Assembly: GCA_020854105.1 (NCBI GenBank)
Contig: JADZGB010000001.1
Location: 1-64,000 of the forward strand
From: Burkholderiales bacterium
GTDB lineage: Bacteria; Pseudomonadota; Gammaproteobacteria; Burkholderiales; SHXO01
Direction of reading: 5' to 3'
DNA length: 64,000 nt
Shown here: positions 29,364 to 37,963 of the stretch, one piece after another
Position numbering within the stretch: position 1 is the stretch's first letter
How the letters are laid out: each line of letters begins with the position of its first letter
Made by a program: the position numbers and the translations under genes
Notes under the pieces: model-generated
The model's database searches: none
The model's input: the letters and a program-made list of their open reading frames with translations, nothing else
What the model was told of the DNA's origin: nothing

Positions 29364-29792
29364 ATGCGCGGCGGTGATCTGTCGACAGCTGATCTTTTCA
29401 CCAAGGAGCCGCGCCTGAGCTCCGGGAGTCTTCAGCACTCGATCGAGCTGCGCGAGGTGATGAGCGAGGCCCTGCGCACCTCCCAGCTCACCCGCTACGA
29501 GGTCGCGGCAGAGATGTCTCGCCTCCTGGGCGTGGAGATCACCAAGGCACAGCTCGACGCCTGGACTGCAGAGTCTCGAAGCAGCTGGCGCTTTCCGTTT
29601 GAGTACGCCGCCGCATTCGACGCCGCGCTGGGCGGGCACGTTCTCCAGGATCTGTTGGCACGCAAGCGCGGCACACGCGTCGCGCGAGGGCAAGACTCGA
29701 TGCTGGCCGACCTGGGCCGCATCGAGCAGATGATGCGCGAGCTGCGCACGCTGCGACAGCGCATTCAGCAGGAACTGCAGGGGCAACGATGA
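29364..29792 (+). CDS. Hypothetical phage protein before the transposase, HTH-like
   Basis: The 142-residue protein has no family I can name. Residues about 30-75 (LREVMSEALRTSQLTRYEVAAEM, then GVEITKAQLDAWTAES) look like a helix-turn-helix, and the C-terminal part is a charged helix ending in glutamine-rich sequence. Genes of this size stand between ner and transposase A in several Mu-like phages. It overlaps the transposase start by four bases and may be a regulator of it. Confidence 0.8.
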   Translation: MRGGDLSTADLFTKEPRLSSGSLQHSIELREVMSEALRTSQLTRYEVAAEMSRLLGVEITKAQLDAWTAESRSSWRFPFEYAAAFDAALGGHVLQDLLARKRGTRVARGQDSMLADLGRIEQMMRELRTLRQRIQQELQGQR

Positions 29793-31948
29793 GCGAATGG
29801 TTCGTTGCCAGACAGCTGGTTGGACTGCCCGGGCTGCCCTCCACGGTTCAGGCACTCAACAGGCTCGCGAAGCGGGAGAACTGGCTCGTCCGCATACGAG
29901 AGGGTCGCGCCCACGAGCGCGAGTACCACGCCTCTTCCCTCACGCCGGAGACGCGCGCGCGCCTCGCCCAGGCGCTGGTCGACGAGGTCGTGCGCGCCGG
30001 CCAGCTCGCAGCCGCCAAGCTCGACCTGCAGGAGCGGCTGCAGGCGCGCGCCGCCGATGCGTGCCGCGAAGAAAGCCTGCGCAGCGTCGGGCTCGCCGAC
30101 GGGTGGACGGGTCGAGAGATCGACGCGCGCGTGGCGATCCTGGCCGCGTTCGACTCGTGGCGTGCCGCCTGCGGCGTGGCATTGACCGATGCCCGCGTGA
30201 TGTTCGCCTCGGCCTACAACGCCGGGCAGATCGAGGTGACGCCCGAGGTGCGCACGGCGGTCCCCACGCTCTCGCGCGCGACCCTGTGCCGCTGGGCCAG
30301 CGGCCTGCAGCAGTACGGGCTGCAGGCGCTCGCGCCGCGCTACGGCAACCGCTCGGGCGCCAGCGCGATCGCCTCCGACGGCGAGCTGCGTGAGTTCGTG
30401 CTGAGCCTGCTCGCAGCCAAGCCGCACACCTCCGCCGCCAACCTCTATACGGCCTGCAAAGCCCGCTTCAAGGGGCGCATGCAGGTATCGCGGCGCACGC
30501 TGGAGCGCTACATCGAGCGCTGGAAGGCGGAGCACGGACAGCTCTTCACCGCCGTGACGAATCCCGATGCCTGGAAGTCGCGCTACATGAGCGCCTTCGG
30601 CAGCGCCTCCGAGCACGTGCAGCGACTCAACCAGCTTTGGGAGCTGGACTCCACGCCGGGCGATGTGATGCTCACCGACGGCCGTCACAACCTGATCGGC
30701 GTGGTCGACGTCTACACCAGGCGCGCCAGGATCCTGGTGGCCAAGACCAGCAAGGCAGTGTCGGTGGCCACGCTGATGCGCCGCGCGCTGCTCGACTGGG
30801 GCGTGCCGGAGAGCGCCAAGACCGACGGTGGCGCCGAATACGTGAGCCGGCACCTGCGGCGCGTGTTCGCCGACTTGAGCGTGACACACCTCGAGTGCGC
30901 ACCGTTCAGCCCCTGGGAGAAGCCGCACGTCGAGCGGTTTTTCCGGACCTTCAGCCACGGCCTGGTGGAACTGCTCGATGGGTTCGTGGGCCACAACGTG
31001 GCCGAGCGCCAGGACATCGAGGCTCGCCGCAGCTTCGCGCAGCGGCTGTTCCAGAAGGACGCCACCGTCGAGCTGCTCATGAGCGCGCAGGAGCTGCAGG
31101 GCTTCTGCGACCGCTGGTGTGAGGACCTGTATCACCACGAGGCGCACGAGGGCCTCAACGGCATGACGCCCTTCGCCGTGGCAGCCGCGTGGCCCGAGCA
31201 GCCGCGGCGCATCCACGACGAGCGCGCCCTCGACGTGCTGCTGGCAGCGCCTGCAGGCAATGGTCAGCGCATCGTGCAGAAGAAGGGCATTGCGCTCGAT
31301 GGCGCCTGGTTCATCGCCCCCGAACTCGCGCTGCACGTGGGCGATGCGGTGGACGTGCGCATCGACCCGCAGGACCTGGGCCGCCTCTACGTCTACCGCG
31401 ACGCGGCGTTCCTGTGCATCGCCGAGTGTCCGGAGCGTACCGGCATGGACCGCCAGGAGGTCGCCACCAGAGCCAGGACCCTGCAGCGCGAGCGCATCCA
31501 GGAGGAGCGCGCTGCGCTCAAGGCGGCCGGCAAGCGAGCGAACACCGACGACATCGTGCGCGAGATCCTCACCGATCGCGCCGCGGCCGCCGGCAAGCTC
31601 GCGCGCCTGCCGGTGCGCGAGGTCGAGCTCCCCGTCCCCGGGCTGCAGCAGGCCAAGCGTGCCGTGCAGCACGGCCGCGCGCCAGCGGCGCAGATGAGCG
31701 ATGCGCAGCGCGCGCTGCTCGAGCGCATGCGCGATGAGCACGCACAGACCCCCGCTACGGTGACCAAGCTCCCCGATCGTGAGGTGCGCTTTCGTCGCTG
31801 GCTCGACGTCGACACGCGGCTCAAGGCCAGCCAGGCCGTGTCTGACACCGATCGGCAGTTCTGGGCCGGCTACCAGACAGTTCCGGAGTTCGATGCGCAA
31901 CGGATGTTGTGGGAAGCGCGGGAGCAGCTGCGCGCAGTGGGCGAGTGA
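29789..31948 (+). CDS. MuA-type DDE transposase
   Basis: The 719-residue protein catalyses integration and replicative transposition of the phage. It has an N-terminal Mu-type HTH (WFVARQLVGLPGLPSTVQALNRLAKR) and internal DNA-binding regions (about residues 70-270). The RNase-H-like core has catalytic Asp287 (WELDS), Asp346 (KTDGGAEYVS) and Glu382 (KPHVERFF), 35 residues after Asp346. A beta-barrel domain and a C-terminal tail that would contact the B ATPase follow. It would bind the left-end repeats. All three catalytic residues are intact. Confidence 0.96.
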   Translation: MSEWFVARQLVGLPGLPSTVQALNRLAKRENWLVRIREGRAHEREYHASSLTPETRARLAQALVDEVVRAGQLAAAKLDLQERLQARAADACREESLRSVGLADGWTGREIDARVAILAAFDSWRAACGVALTDARVMFASAYNAGQIEVTPEVRTAVPTLSRATLCRWASGLQQYGLQALAPRYGNRSGASAIASDGELREFVLSLLAAKPHTSAANLYTACKARFKGRMQVSRRTLERYIERWKAEHGQLFTAVTNPDAWKSRYMSAFGSASEHVQRLNQLWELDSTPGDVMLTDGRHNLIGVVDVYTRRARILVAKTSKAVSVATLMRRALLDWGVPESAKTDGGAEYVSRHLRRVFADLSVTHLECAPFSPWEKPHVERFFRTFSHGLVELLDGFVGHNVAERQDIEARRSFAQRLFQKDATVELLMSAQELQGFCDRWCEDLYHHEAHEGLNGMTPFAVAAAWPEQPRRIHDERALDVLLAAPAGNGQRIVQKKGIALDGAWFIAPELALHVGDAVDVRIDPQDLGRLYVYRDAAFLCIAECPERTGMDRQEVATRARTLQRERIQEERAALKAAGKRANTDDIVREILTDRAAAAGKLARLPVREVELPVPGLQQAKRAVQHGRAPAAQMSDAQRALLERMRDEHAQTPATVTKLPDREVRFRRWLDVDTRLKASQAVSDTDRQFWAGYQTVPEFDAQRMLWEAREQLRAVGE

Positions 31949-32016
31949 CAAAGAAAACGCCCGCACCGGAGGTAACCGGGCGGGCGATGAAAGTACAACC
32001 GGAAGGAGACTCGGAC

Positions 32017-32760
32017 GTGAGCATGCCAGATGCAAACGGGGGATCGACACTAGCGGTCCTTACTAACGTGGCGCTGTGCGCGGAGGCGCTCAACGCCGCG
32101 ATCTCGCGGCAGCATCAGCTGCCCGGCCTGCTGTGCCTGTACGGCCCGGCGGGGTGGGGCAAGACCTCGGCCGCGGCCTACTGCGCCAACCGCTACCGCG
32201 CTTACTTCGTCGCGGCGAAGTCGGTGTGGTCGAAAAAGGCGTTTCTCGGCGCGATCCTCAAGGAGATGGGCGTCAGCCCGGCTCGGACGATCTCCGACAT
32301 GGCCGATCAGGTCGCCGAGCAACTGGCGGTGAGCCAGCGTCCGCTCATCGTCGACGAGGTCGACCACCTGGTCGCCGGGAATCACATCGAGTTGGTGCGC
32401 GACCTGTTCGAGTCCTCGCTCTCGCCCATCCTGATGATCGGCGAGGAGCTGCTGCCCGCGAAACTGAAGAAGTGGGAGCGCTTCCATTCGCGCGTGCTGC
32501 GCTGGGTGCCCGCGCAGGCCGCCACGATCGAGGACGCGCAGCACCTGCGCAAGATGTACTGCCCGCAGATCAAGGTCGCCGACGATCTCATGGATCGCAT
32601 CGCGCGGATGGCCAACGGAAGCGTGCGCAGGATCGTGGTGAACCTCGCCCTGGTGCAGGAGGCTGCGCTCGCCGGGGGCGTCACGAAGATGGACCTTGGC
32701 GCCTGGGGCGAGCGGGAGCTCTACACCGGCGAGGCGCCCGTGCGCAGGATCGCCGCATGA
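32017..32760 (+). CDS. MuB-type transposition ATPase
   Basis: The 247-residue AAA+ protein selects target DNA and activates the transposase. Walker A is GPAGWGKT at residues 43-50 and Walker B is LIVDEVDHL near residue 110. GTG 32017 is chosen because GGAAGGAG lies eight bases upstream; ATG 32023 and a longer start at 31987 are possible. It lacks the N-terminal HTH seen in Mu B, as in several shorter B homologues. Confidence 0.92.
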   Translation: MSMPDANGGSTLAVLTNVALCAEALNAAISRQHQLPGLLCLYGPAGWGKTSAAAYCANRYRAYFVAAKSVWSKKAFLGAILKEMGVSPARTISDMADQVAEQLAVSQRPLIVDEVDHLVAGNHIELVRDLFESSLSPILMIGEELLPAKLKKWERFHSRVLRWVPAQAATIEDAQHLRKMYCPQIKVADDLMDRIARMANGSVRRIVVNLALVQEAALAGGVTKMDLGAWGERELYTGEAPVRRIAA

Positions 32761-33344
32761 GCCGCACCCGCGTGGATCTCCAGCCCACCGGGGCGCTCTC
32801 GCCGCGCGAGCTGCTCTGGCAGCAGGTGCGCGATCGCCGTGACTTCACCCTCATGCAGCTCATCGGCTCGACCGGTATTCATAAGCGCACGGTGCAAAGC
32901 TACCTGCAGGGGCTGCTCGCGGGCGGCTATGTGCAGGATCTGCGCGCCGATGGGGTCTACCGCCTGGTGCGCGACGTCGGCGTCGAGGCCCCACGCGTGG
33001 ACGCGCAGGGCAGGACCGTCACCCAGGGCAGCGGTCGCGAGGCGCTGTGGCGCACGATGAAGGTGCTCGGCAGCTTCACCGCTCGCGAGCTCGCTCTGCA
33101 CGCGAGCACGGAGCAGCACCTGGTCGCAGAGGAGGAGGCAAACACCTACATCAAGTTCCTCTCCCGCGCTGGCTATCTGCGCTGCATCGAGCCGGCGCGC
33201 ACGCCCAGGCAGGCGCGCTACCTCTTCGTCCGAGCGCGCAACAGCGGCCCGCGCGCGCCGATGATCCAGCGCGTCAAGCAGGTCTTCGATCCCAACCTCG
33301 GCAAGGTGGTCTACGTCGAACCAACGGGAGGGCGCGATGGGTAA
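32757..33344 (+). CDS. Phage winged-helix protein of unknown role
   Basis: The 195-residue protein holds two winged-helix-like segments: residues about 15-70 (TLMQLIGSTGIHKRTVQSYLQGLLAGGYVQ) and about 95-160 (REALWRTMKVLGSFTARELALHAS...YIKFLSRAGYLR). It starts with ATGA overlap to the B ATPase, so it is likely coupled to transposition or early regulation. No named family is recognised. Confidence 0.75.
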   Translation: MSRTRVDLQPTGALSPRELLWQQVRDRRDFTLMQLIGSTGIHKRTVQSYLQGLLAGGYVQDLRADGVYRLVRDVGVEAPRVDAQGRTVTQGSGREALWRTMKVLGSFTARELALHASTEQHLVAEEEANTYIKFLSRAGYLRCIEPARTPRQARYLFVRARNSGPRAPMIQRVKQVFDPNLGKVVYVEPTGGRDG

Positions 33345-33480
33345 GCCGAATGTGCTGGCGCGCATCGTCGAAGGGCAGGACGTGCACCGCGCGTTCGGCG
33401 CACCGGGCGACTGGGGCTACCACACGGCCATCGGACAGGGCTTGTATGCCCTCCTGAGAGAGAAGCGAAGCGATGGGTAG
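33337..33480 (+). CDS. Small early phage protein (47 residues)
   Basis: A short frame with a good GGGAGG ribosome site overlaps both neighbours. The peptide (MGKPNVLARIVEGQDVHRAF...) has a central Gly-rich aromatic segment and no membrane helix. No function is known. Confidence 0.6.
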   Translation: MGKPNVLARIVEGQDVHRAFGAPGDWGYHTAIGQGLYALLREKRSDG

Positions 33481-33847
33481 CGCCGACGTGAACGAATCGC
33501 AGGCGAGCGTGGCGTGGGGCAATGAGCTGCCCGACTGGGTGCTGCTGATGGCGCAGGCGTGCGATCGCAGCTCACAGGCCGCGGTGGCGAAGCGCCTGGG
33601 CGTGTCCAGCGCGATGGTCAATCAAGCGCTCAAGCGCACCTACACGGGGTCCTACACCACGCTGGAAGCGCGCGTGCGTGGCGAGCTGATGGGCAAGACC
33701 CACACCTGCCCGGTGCTGGGTGAGATCACCACGCGCCAGTGCCTGGATGAGCAGGCTCGCGGGTACGCGCCCACGAATCCGTCCCGCATCGCGATCTTCA
33801 TCGCCTGCCGGCGGCCGTGTCCGCACTTCAAGGGCAAGCCCAAATGA
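33473..33847 (+). CDS. Phage HTH-like protein
   Basis: The 124-residue protein has a helix-turn-helix at residues about 20-60 (LLMAQACDRSSQAAVAKRLGVSSAMVNQALKRTYTGSYTTLEARV), then a segment with three cysteines (CPVLGEITTRQC...CRRPCPHF) that may bind zinc. Similar proteins occur in the early region of Mu-like phages. It overlaps the previous gene by eight bases and the next by four. Confidence 0.75.
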   Translation: MGSADVNESQASVAWGNELPDWVLLMAQACDRSSQAAVAKRLGVSSAMVNQALKRTYTGSYTTLEARVRGELMGKTHTCPVLGEITTRQCLDEQARGYAPTNPSRIAIFIACRRPCPHFKGKPK

Positions 33848-34011
33848 GCCAGCCCGCCCAGAAATTCCGCTACGTCCCCGCGTGCGCCACCGACATCCGC
33901 AAGACCTTCGCGCGCGTGCGCCGTGCGCTGCGCGCCGCGCAGGCCGCTCAGCGCACGCCCGAGGGATCCATACAGCTGGCCAACGTCCAGCGTCTGAAGA
34001 GGAGGGGCTGA
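33844..34011 (+). CDS. Small basic phage protein
   Basis: This is a 55-residue, strongly basic peptide (MSQPAQKFRYVPACATDIRK...), starting with ATGA overlap. An Arg/Ala-rich helix fills the middle. It may bind nucleic acid; no family is recognised. Confidence 0.6.
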   Translation: MSQPAQKFRYVPACATDIRKTFARVRRALRAAQAAQRTPEGSIQLANVQRLKRRG

Positions 34012-34012
34012 A

Positions 34013-34297
34013 ATGAAGATGGAGACCGTGCTCATCGTTCAGTCGGACGCGCGGGCAAGCGCAGCCGCGCCGTGCACCTGGCCGGACGCCTACATCGAGT
34101 TCTGGGGCGAGGTCTATCTCGCCAACCCGGCGCTGCGCCGGGGCGGCGTGCTCTTCGAGGCGCTCCTCGCCGCGCCGCCGGAGATCCTGCAGACCATGCT
34201 CGATGCACGCGCGATCGCGGTGCGTACGCAGCTGCGTGCGCAGGCCGCCGTGCGCGAGCGCCTGTTCCAGCAGCAGATGCGCCGGAGGCCCGTATGA
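34013..34297 (+). CDS. Hypothetical phage protein
   Basis: The 94-residue protein sits behind a strong GAGGAGGGG ribosome site. It is largely helical (WPDAYIEFWGEVYLANPALRRGG, then a basic C-terminal helix). I do not recognise it. Confidence 0.65.
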   Translation: MKMETVLIVQSDARASAAAPCTWPDAYIEFWGEVYLANPALRRGGVLFEALLAAPPEILQTMLDARAIAVRTQLRAQAAVRERLFQQQMRRRPV

Positions 34298-34917
34298 GCG
34301 ACACGCTCACGAAAGGCCGCAGCATGCCGGATCGGATCCTCAGGCACCTCGCGGCACACCCGAAGGAGCGCTTCTTTGACACCGATCTGCAGGTGGTGCT
34401 GGGGATCGACAGTCGGCCCTCCATTGCCGGCGCGCTGACCGTCCTGGCGCGGATGCACCGGGTCTCGCGCGGGAAGGTGGAGCGGCCGGGCCAGGCGGCC
34501 TGCTGGGTCTACTGGCACCGCGTTGCGCAGGGTGTGCCCGACATGGAGGAGCTGCAGCCGCTGCGCCTGGCGCCACGCGTACGCCGGCCAGGCAGCGAGC
34601 AGGCCGATGGCATCCCGTCGCTGCAGGGCGCTGCTGCCAGCGCGCAGTCCGCGCGTGCGCTCGCTCCGATCGGATCCGTGGCCTACGGCGCGCCGGGCGC
34701 CGCGCAGATCGGCGAGACGACGGAGCAGGCAGCGGTCGAGACCGCCCCGGCCTCGGCACCGGCTCCGGCGCGTGAGGATGCAGCCTTTCGCTGCGCGCTG
34801 TTCAGCGACGGCGAGCTGGAGATCCGCACGCACGGCGTCCTCCTCACCCTCACGCCCAGCGAGACCCGGCAGCTGCTGCGCTACCTCGAGCGCATCGCGG
34901 TGGAGGTCGACGCGTGA
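34294..34917 (+). CDS. Phage winged-helix protein with Ala/Pro linker
   Basis: In this 207-residue protein, residues about 10-70 resemble a winged helix (PDRILRHLAAHPKERFFDTDLQ...ALTVLARMHRVSRGKVERPG). A disordered Ala/Glu-rich linker follows, then a short C-terminal domain (FSDGELEIRTHGVLLTLTPSETRQLLRYLERI) of the kind found alone in other phage proteins. ATGA overlap at the start and GTGA at the end. Confidence 0.7.
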   Translation: MSDTLTKGRSMPDRILRHLAAHPKERFFDTDLQVVLGIDSRPSIAGALTVLARMHRVSRGKVERPGQAACWVYWHRVAQGVPDMEELQPLRLAPRVRRPGSEQADGIPSLQGAAASAQSARALAPIGSVAYGAPGAAQIGETTEQAAVETAPASAPAPAREDAAFRCALFSDGELEIRTHGVLLTLTPSETRQLLRYLERIAVEVDA

Positions 34918-35450
34918 AAGGCGTCTGCCCGGGCTGCGGGCTGTCGGCCGATCTGATCGCCTTCAGCGCGGAAGTGGCCGCGCGCGGCGCAATCGCTGCG
35001 GCGCTCAAGCTGCCCAACCAGCTCGGCCACCGCATGCTGCTCTACCTGCAGCTCTTTGCGCCGGCCGAGCGCAGCATCACGCTCGCCAAGACTGAGCGGT
35101 TGTTCGCCGAGCTGCTCCAGTGCGTGGGCGAAGCGCGGGTGACGCGCAAGGGCCGCACCTGGGCCGCGCCGCTGCTGCTGTGGGAGCAAGGCATCGACGA
35201 GATGCTGGCCAAGCGCCACATCCTCACGCTGCCGTTGAAGACCCACGGCTACCTGTACGAGATCGTCGTGGGCCTCGCGAGCCAGGCGGAGGGCCGCGCA
35301 GAACAGCAGCGCGAGCAGACCCGCGCCTACGGCATGAGCGCCGAGCGCACCGGGGCCGGGGCGCCCCAGGCGATCGGCGAGGTGCTCGAGCGCAGCCGCA
35401 TGCCCGAGAGCGTGCGCGATGCGCTCCGGCGAAAGGACCAGCCGTCGTGA
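34914..35450 (+). CDS. Hypothetical phage protein with CxxC start
   Basis: The 178-residue protein opens with CPGCG and continues as a helical domain (AFSAEVAARGAIAAALKLPNQLGHRMLLYLQLF). Such proteins are common in the early regions of transposable phages and have no set role. It starts at GTG 34914, overlapping the gene before it. Confidence 0.7.
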   Translation: MKGVCPGCGLSADLIAFSAEVAARGAIAAALKLPNQLGHRMLLYLQLFAPAERSITLAKTERLFAELLQCVGEARVTRKGRTWAAPLLLWEQGIDEMLAKRHILTLPLKTHGYLYEIVVGLASQAEGRAEQQREQTRAYGMSAERTGAGAPQAIGEVLERSRMPESVRDALRRKDQPS

Positions 35451-35776
35451 AGGCGGTCGGCCTGGACGAGGTGCTGGCCGCCCTGCAGGCGCACGTGGGG
35501 GCGCAGCGCGGCATCACCGCCGCCTGCCTCGCCGCGCAGCTCGACATCTCGCCGCGCCAGCTGCGCCGCTGCATCAGCGCGCTGCGCCGGCGCGAGGGCA
35601 TCGCCCTGTGCGGCCACCACCCGGACAGCGGCTACTACATCGCCGACAGCGCCGCCGAATTGGAGCGCACCTGCGCCTTCCTGCGCGCCCGCGCGCTGCA
35701 CTCGCTGACGCTGGAATCGCGCCTGCGTCGGATCCCGCTCGCCGATCTGATCGGGCAGCTGAAGCTGGAGACCTAG
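35447..35776 (+). CDS. Phage HTH protein
   Basis: The 109-residue protein carries an HTH_11-like winged helix at residues about 5-60 (VLAALQAHVGAQRGITAACLAAQLDISPRQLRRCISALRRREGI). Start GTG 35447 overlaps the upstream stop. Probably a DNA-binding regulator. Confidence 0.7.
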   Translation: MKAVGLDEVLAALQAHVGAQRGITAACLAAQLDISPRQLRRCISALRRREGIALCGHHPDSGYYIADSAAELERTCAFLRARALHSLTLESRLRRIPLADLIGQLKLET

Positions 35777-35779
35777 CCG

Positions 35780-36037
35780 ATGCCCTTCTACCGCATCAAC
35801 GGCGCCATCGTGCATATGCAGGGCACGAAGCTACCCGCGCCGTGCGGCTGCTTCGATCCGGACGACGACGGCCGCATCTGCCTGGCCCTCAGCGGCTACC
35901 AGTGCGACTACCCCATGCCCGGCCCAGGCACCTGCGACCGCCACCTGTGCACGCGTCACGCGCACGAGGTCGGCCCGGACCGTCACTACTGCCCGCAGCA
36001 CTTCGAGCGGGCGCAACGACACGAGGAGGAAGGATAA
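35780..36037 (+). CDS. Cysteine- and histidine-rich small phage protein
   Basis: The 85-residue protein has six cysteines and several histidines (CGCFDPDDDGRIC, CDRHLCTRHAH, CPQHF) that could form a zinc-binding site. No family name known to me. Confidence 0.65.
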   Translation: MPFYRINGAIVHMQGTKLPAPCGCFDPDDDGRICLALSGYQCDYPMPGPGTCDRHLCTRHAHEVGPDRHYCPQHFERAQRHEEEG

Positions 36038-36039
36038 GG

Positions 36040-36300
36040 ATGCTGAAGCGATTTGTCGTGTGGGATCCCGATGGCGGCAGAGGCGAAGAGGATGGTCGCG
36101 AGTTCAACGCCCTCGACGCCCAGGCGGCAGTGGCCGCCTGGGCGGATTGGGATGACGACGCCAATTCCGACTATCGCATCGTGTGCGGCGAAGTCGTCAC
36201 CGTGCAGGTGCGCGATCTCCAGACCAACGAGTCGAGCAAATGGGTGGTGTCAGGCGAGGCCGTGATCAGCTACACCGCCGTGAAATACGAGGAGAAGTGA
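36040..36300 (+). CDS. Hypothetical acidic phage protein
   Basis: This is an 86-residue acidic protein (MLKRFVVWDPDGGRGEEDGREF...), with GAGGAAGGATAAGG upstream. Its predicted strands and the pattern DAQAAVAAWADWDD resemble small phage proteins of unknown role. It overlaps the next ATG by one base. Confidence 0.65.
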   Translation: MLKRFVVWDPDGGRGEEDGREFNALDAQAAVAAWADWDDDANSDYRIVCGEVVTVQVRDLQTNESSKWVVSGEAVISYTAVKYEEK

Positions 36301-36833
36301 TGCTCACGCTGGAGCAGATGGAAGCACTGGCCCGCACGGTGTCCACCGCACGCGAGAGCCTCGCCGGCACGTGCGACGCCATGCAGGAGGAGCTGCGTGC
36401 GATCGAGCGCAAGTACCTGCCACGGATCAAGCGGGCGGTGCACGCCGCCGGCGAGGCCCAGGCCGCGCTGCTCGCCGCCGTGCAGGACAACCGCAAATGC
36501 TTCGAGCGCCCGCGCTCGCGCCAGGCGCACGGGGTGAAGTTCGGCTGGCGCAAGCAGTCGGGAAAGCTCACCTGGTCGGATCCGGACTACGTGGTGGCCA
36601 GGATCGAGCGCCTGCTGCCCGAGCTGGTCGAGACCCTCGTAAAGGTGACCAAGACGCCCCGCAAAGCAGCCCTACAGGACCTGGATGCCGCCACCATCAA
36701 GAAGCTCGGCTGCGTCATCACCGACAGCCAGGACGCGGCCTTCGTCGAGCTAGCCGACACCGAGGTGGACAAGCTCGTGCGCGCGCTGCTGAAGGAGTCG
36801 GTCGACGAATCGATCGAGGAGGTCCGCGCGTGA
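36300..36833 (+). CDS. Gam-like host-nuclease inhibitor
   Basis: The 177-residue protein has an N-terminal antiparallel-coiled-coil-like region (residues 1-70) and a C-terminal alpha/beta part with KFGWRKQSGKLTWSDPDYVVARIERL. This is the layout of Mu Gam, a Ku-like protein that binds and protects DNA ends from host exonucleases. The early-operon position also fits. Assignment rests on layout and length rather than a decisive motif. Confidence 0.6.
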   Translation: MLTLEQMEALARTVSTARESLAGTCDAMQEELRAIERKYLPRIKRAVHAAGEAQAALLAAVQDNRKCFERPRSRQAHGVKFGWRKQSGKLTWSDPDYVVARIERLLPELVETLVKVTKTPRKAALQDLDAATIKKLGCVITDSQDAAFVELADTEVDKLVRALLKESVDESIEEVRA

Positions 36834-37147
36834 GCCACTACCGCGACCACATGAGCGGCAGCGAGCGGCGGCGCTGGCAGCTGCTGCTGCTGTGGTGGCG
36901 CCAGCAGGGGCGCTGTCACTACTGCGGCGGCTGGTGCGTACTCATGCCGCCGATGCCCAAGCGGGCGGTCTTCCGCGACGACGAGGCCACGCTCGAGCAC
37001 CTGGATAGCCGCCATTCCGATCGCCGCGGCAGCTACGAAGGCACTGGCCAGTTTCGCCGCGTGATGGCCTGCCGCGGGTGCAACCAGGCGCGCGGGGCGC
37101 AGGACGATGCATGGGCGCATCAGCGCGCCAGGGAGCTGCGCGCATGA
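36830..37147 (+). CDS. Small HNH-like zinc protein
   Basis: The 105-residue protein has a CHYCGGWC knuckle, a central ATLEHLDSRH segment and a C-terminal ACRGCNQARG. This is the CxxC-(x)EH-CxxCN order of HNH nucleases. It could nick DNA or be a derived binding protein. It starts at GTG 36830, overlapping the Gam-like gene. Confidence 0.65.
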   Translation: MSHYRDHMSGSERRRWQLLLLWWRQQGRCHYCGGWCVLMPPMPKRAVFRDDEATLEHLDSRHSDRRGSYEGTGQFRRVMACRGCNQARGAQDDAWAHQRARELRA

Positions 37148-37323
37148 GCCGCCCATGCTGGGTGTTCAACGAGGAGCAGCTGCAGCGTGCGCTCATGCGC
37201 TGGTACGAGCGGCGCGAGCCCGGGCATGGCGCGATGGAGGCAAGCGGCGAGATCGCCGCGATCGTCGACTTTCTCTACTCGCACGAGGCAGCAGAGGCCA
37301 AGCTGCTGATGCCCACGCAATGA
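37144..37323 (+). CDS. Small hypothetical phage protein
   Basis: This is a 59-residue peptide (MSRPCWVFNEEQLQRALMRW...) that is helical and slightly acidic. ATGA overlaps join it to both neighbours, which supports it as a real gene. Confidence 0.6.
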   Translation: MSRPCWVFNEEQLQRALMRWYERREPGHGAMEASGEIAAIVDFLYSHEAAEAKLLMPTQ

Positions 37324-37517
37324 GACCGATCGCAGATTCCGACGTGGCGGCGCTGCTGGCGGGCATCGACCAGGCGCGCCGCCTCACCCGCGCCGCCGCG
37401 CTGCTCATGGCCGTGGCGCTGCTCAGCCAGCACCCGCTGCTGCTGTGCGCCGGCATCGTGGGCGGCCTGCATGCGCTCGCCCGGCTGGTCGCGCTGGGGT
37501 GGAAGCTCGCGCGATGA
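37320..37517 (+). CDS. Small phage membrane protein
   Basis: The 65-residue protein has one long or two short hydrophobic helices (AAALLMAVALLSQHPLLLCAGIVGGLHALARLVAL) after a basic N-terminal helix. Function unknown. Confidence 0.6.
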   Translation: MRPIADSDVAALLAGIDQARRLTRAAALLMAVALLSQHPLLLCAGIVGGLHALARLVALGWKLAR

Positions 37518-37963
37518 CCCGGCGCACCAGCGACCCGGCGCGCAATCGCGAGCTTGCCGCCATCCACATCGCCGCCCAGCAGCTGGGGATGGACACCAGC
37601 GATGCCCACCCCGAGAGCGCCTACCGCAGCATGCTCTGGAGCGTGGCACGCGTGCGCTCGGCCGGCGCGCTGGACTTTGCCGGCCGCCAGCGCGTGCTCG
37701 ACCACCTGGTCGCGCGCGGCGCGAAGATCGCGCGCCGGCCTCGGCGCGTGCGCGTGGCAGTCGATCGCGTCGCGCTCGTGCGCAAGATCACGGCTTTTCT
37801 GCTCGAGGCCGGCCGCACTGACGAGTACGCGCACGGAATCGCCCGGCGCATGTTCCACGTGGACCGCTACGAGTGGTGCGACGAGAAGCAGCTCGGGAAG
37901 ATCGTCGCGGCCCTCTACTACGACGCCAAGCGTCACGACCGCCCGGTGAGGAAGCCAGAATGA
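37514..37963 (+). CDS. GemA-like regulatory protein (Mu gp16 family)
   Basis: The 149-residue protein shows the family start RNRELAAIHIAAQQLGMD and the later YEWCDEKQLGKIVAALYYDAKR. GemA of Mu alters host gene expression and DNA topology. It directly precedes the Mor-family activator, as in Mu. Confidence 0.85.
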   Translation: MTRRTSDPARNRELAAIHIAAQQLGMDTSDAHPESAYRSMLWSVARVRSAGALDFAGRQRVLDHLVARGAKIARRPRRVRVAVDRVALVRKITAFLLEAGRTDEYAHGIARRMFHVDRYEWCDEKQLGKIVAALYYDAKRHDRPVRKPE

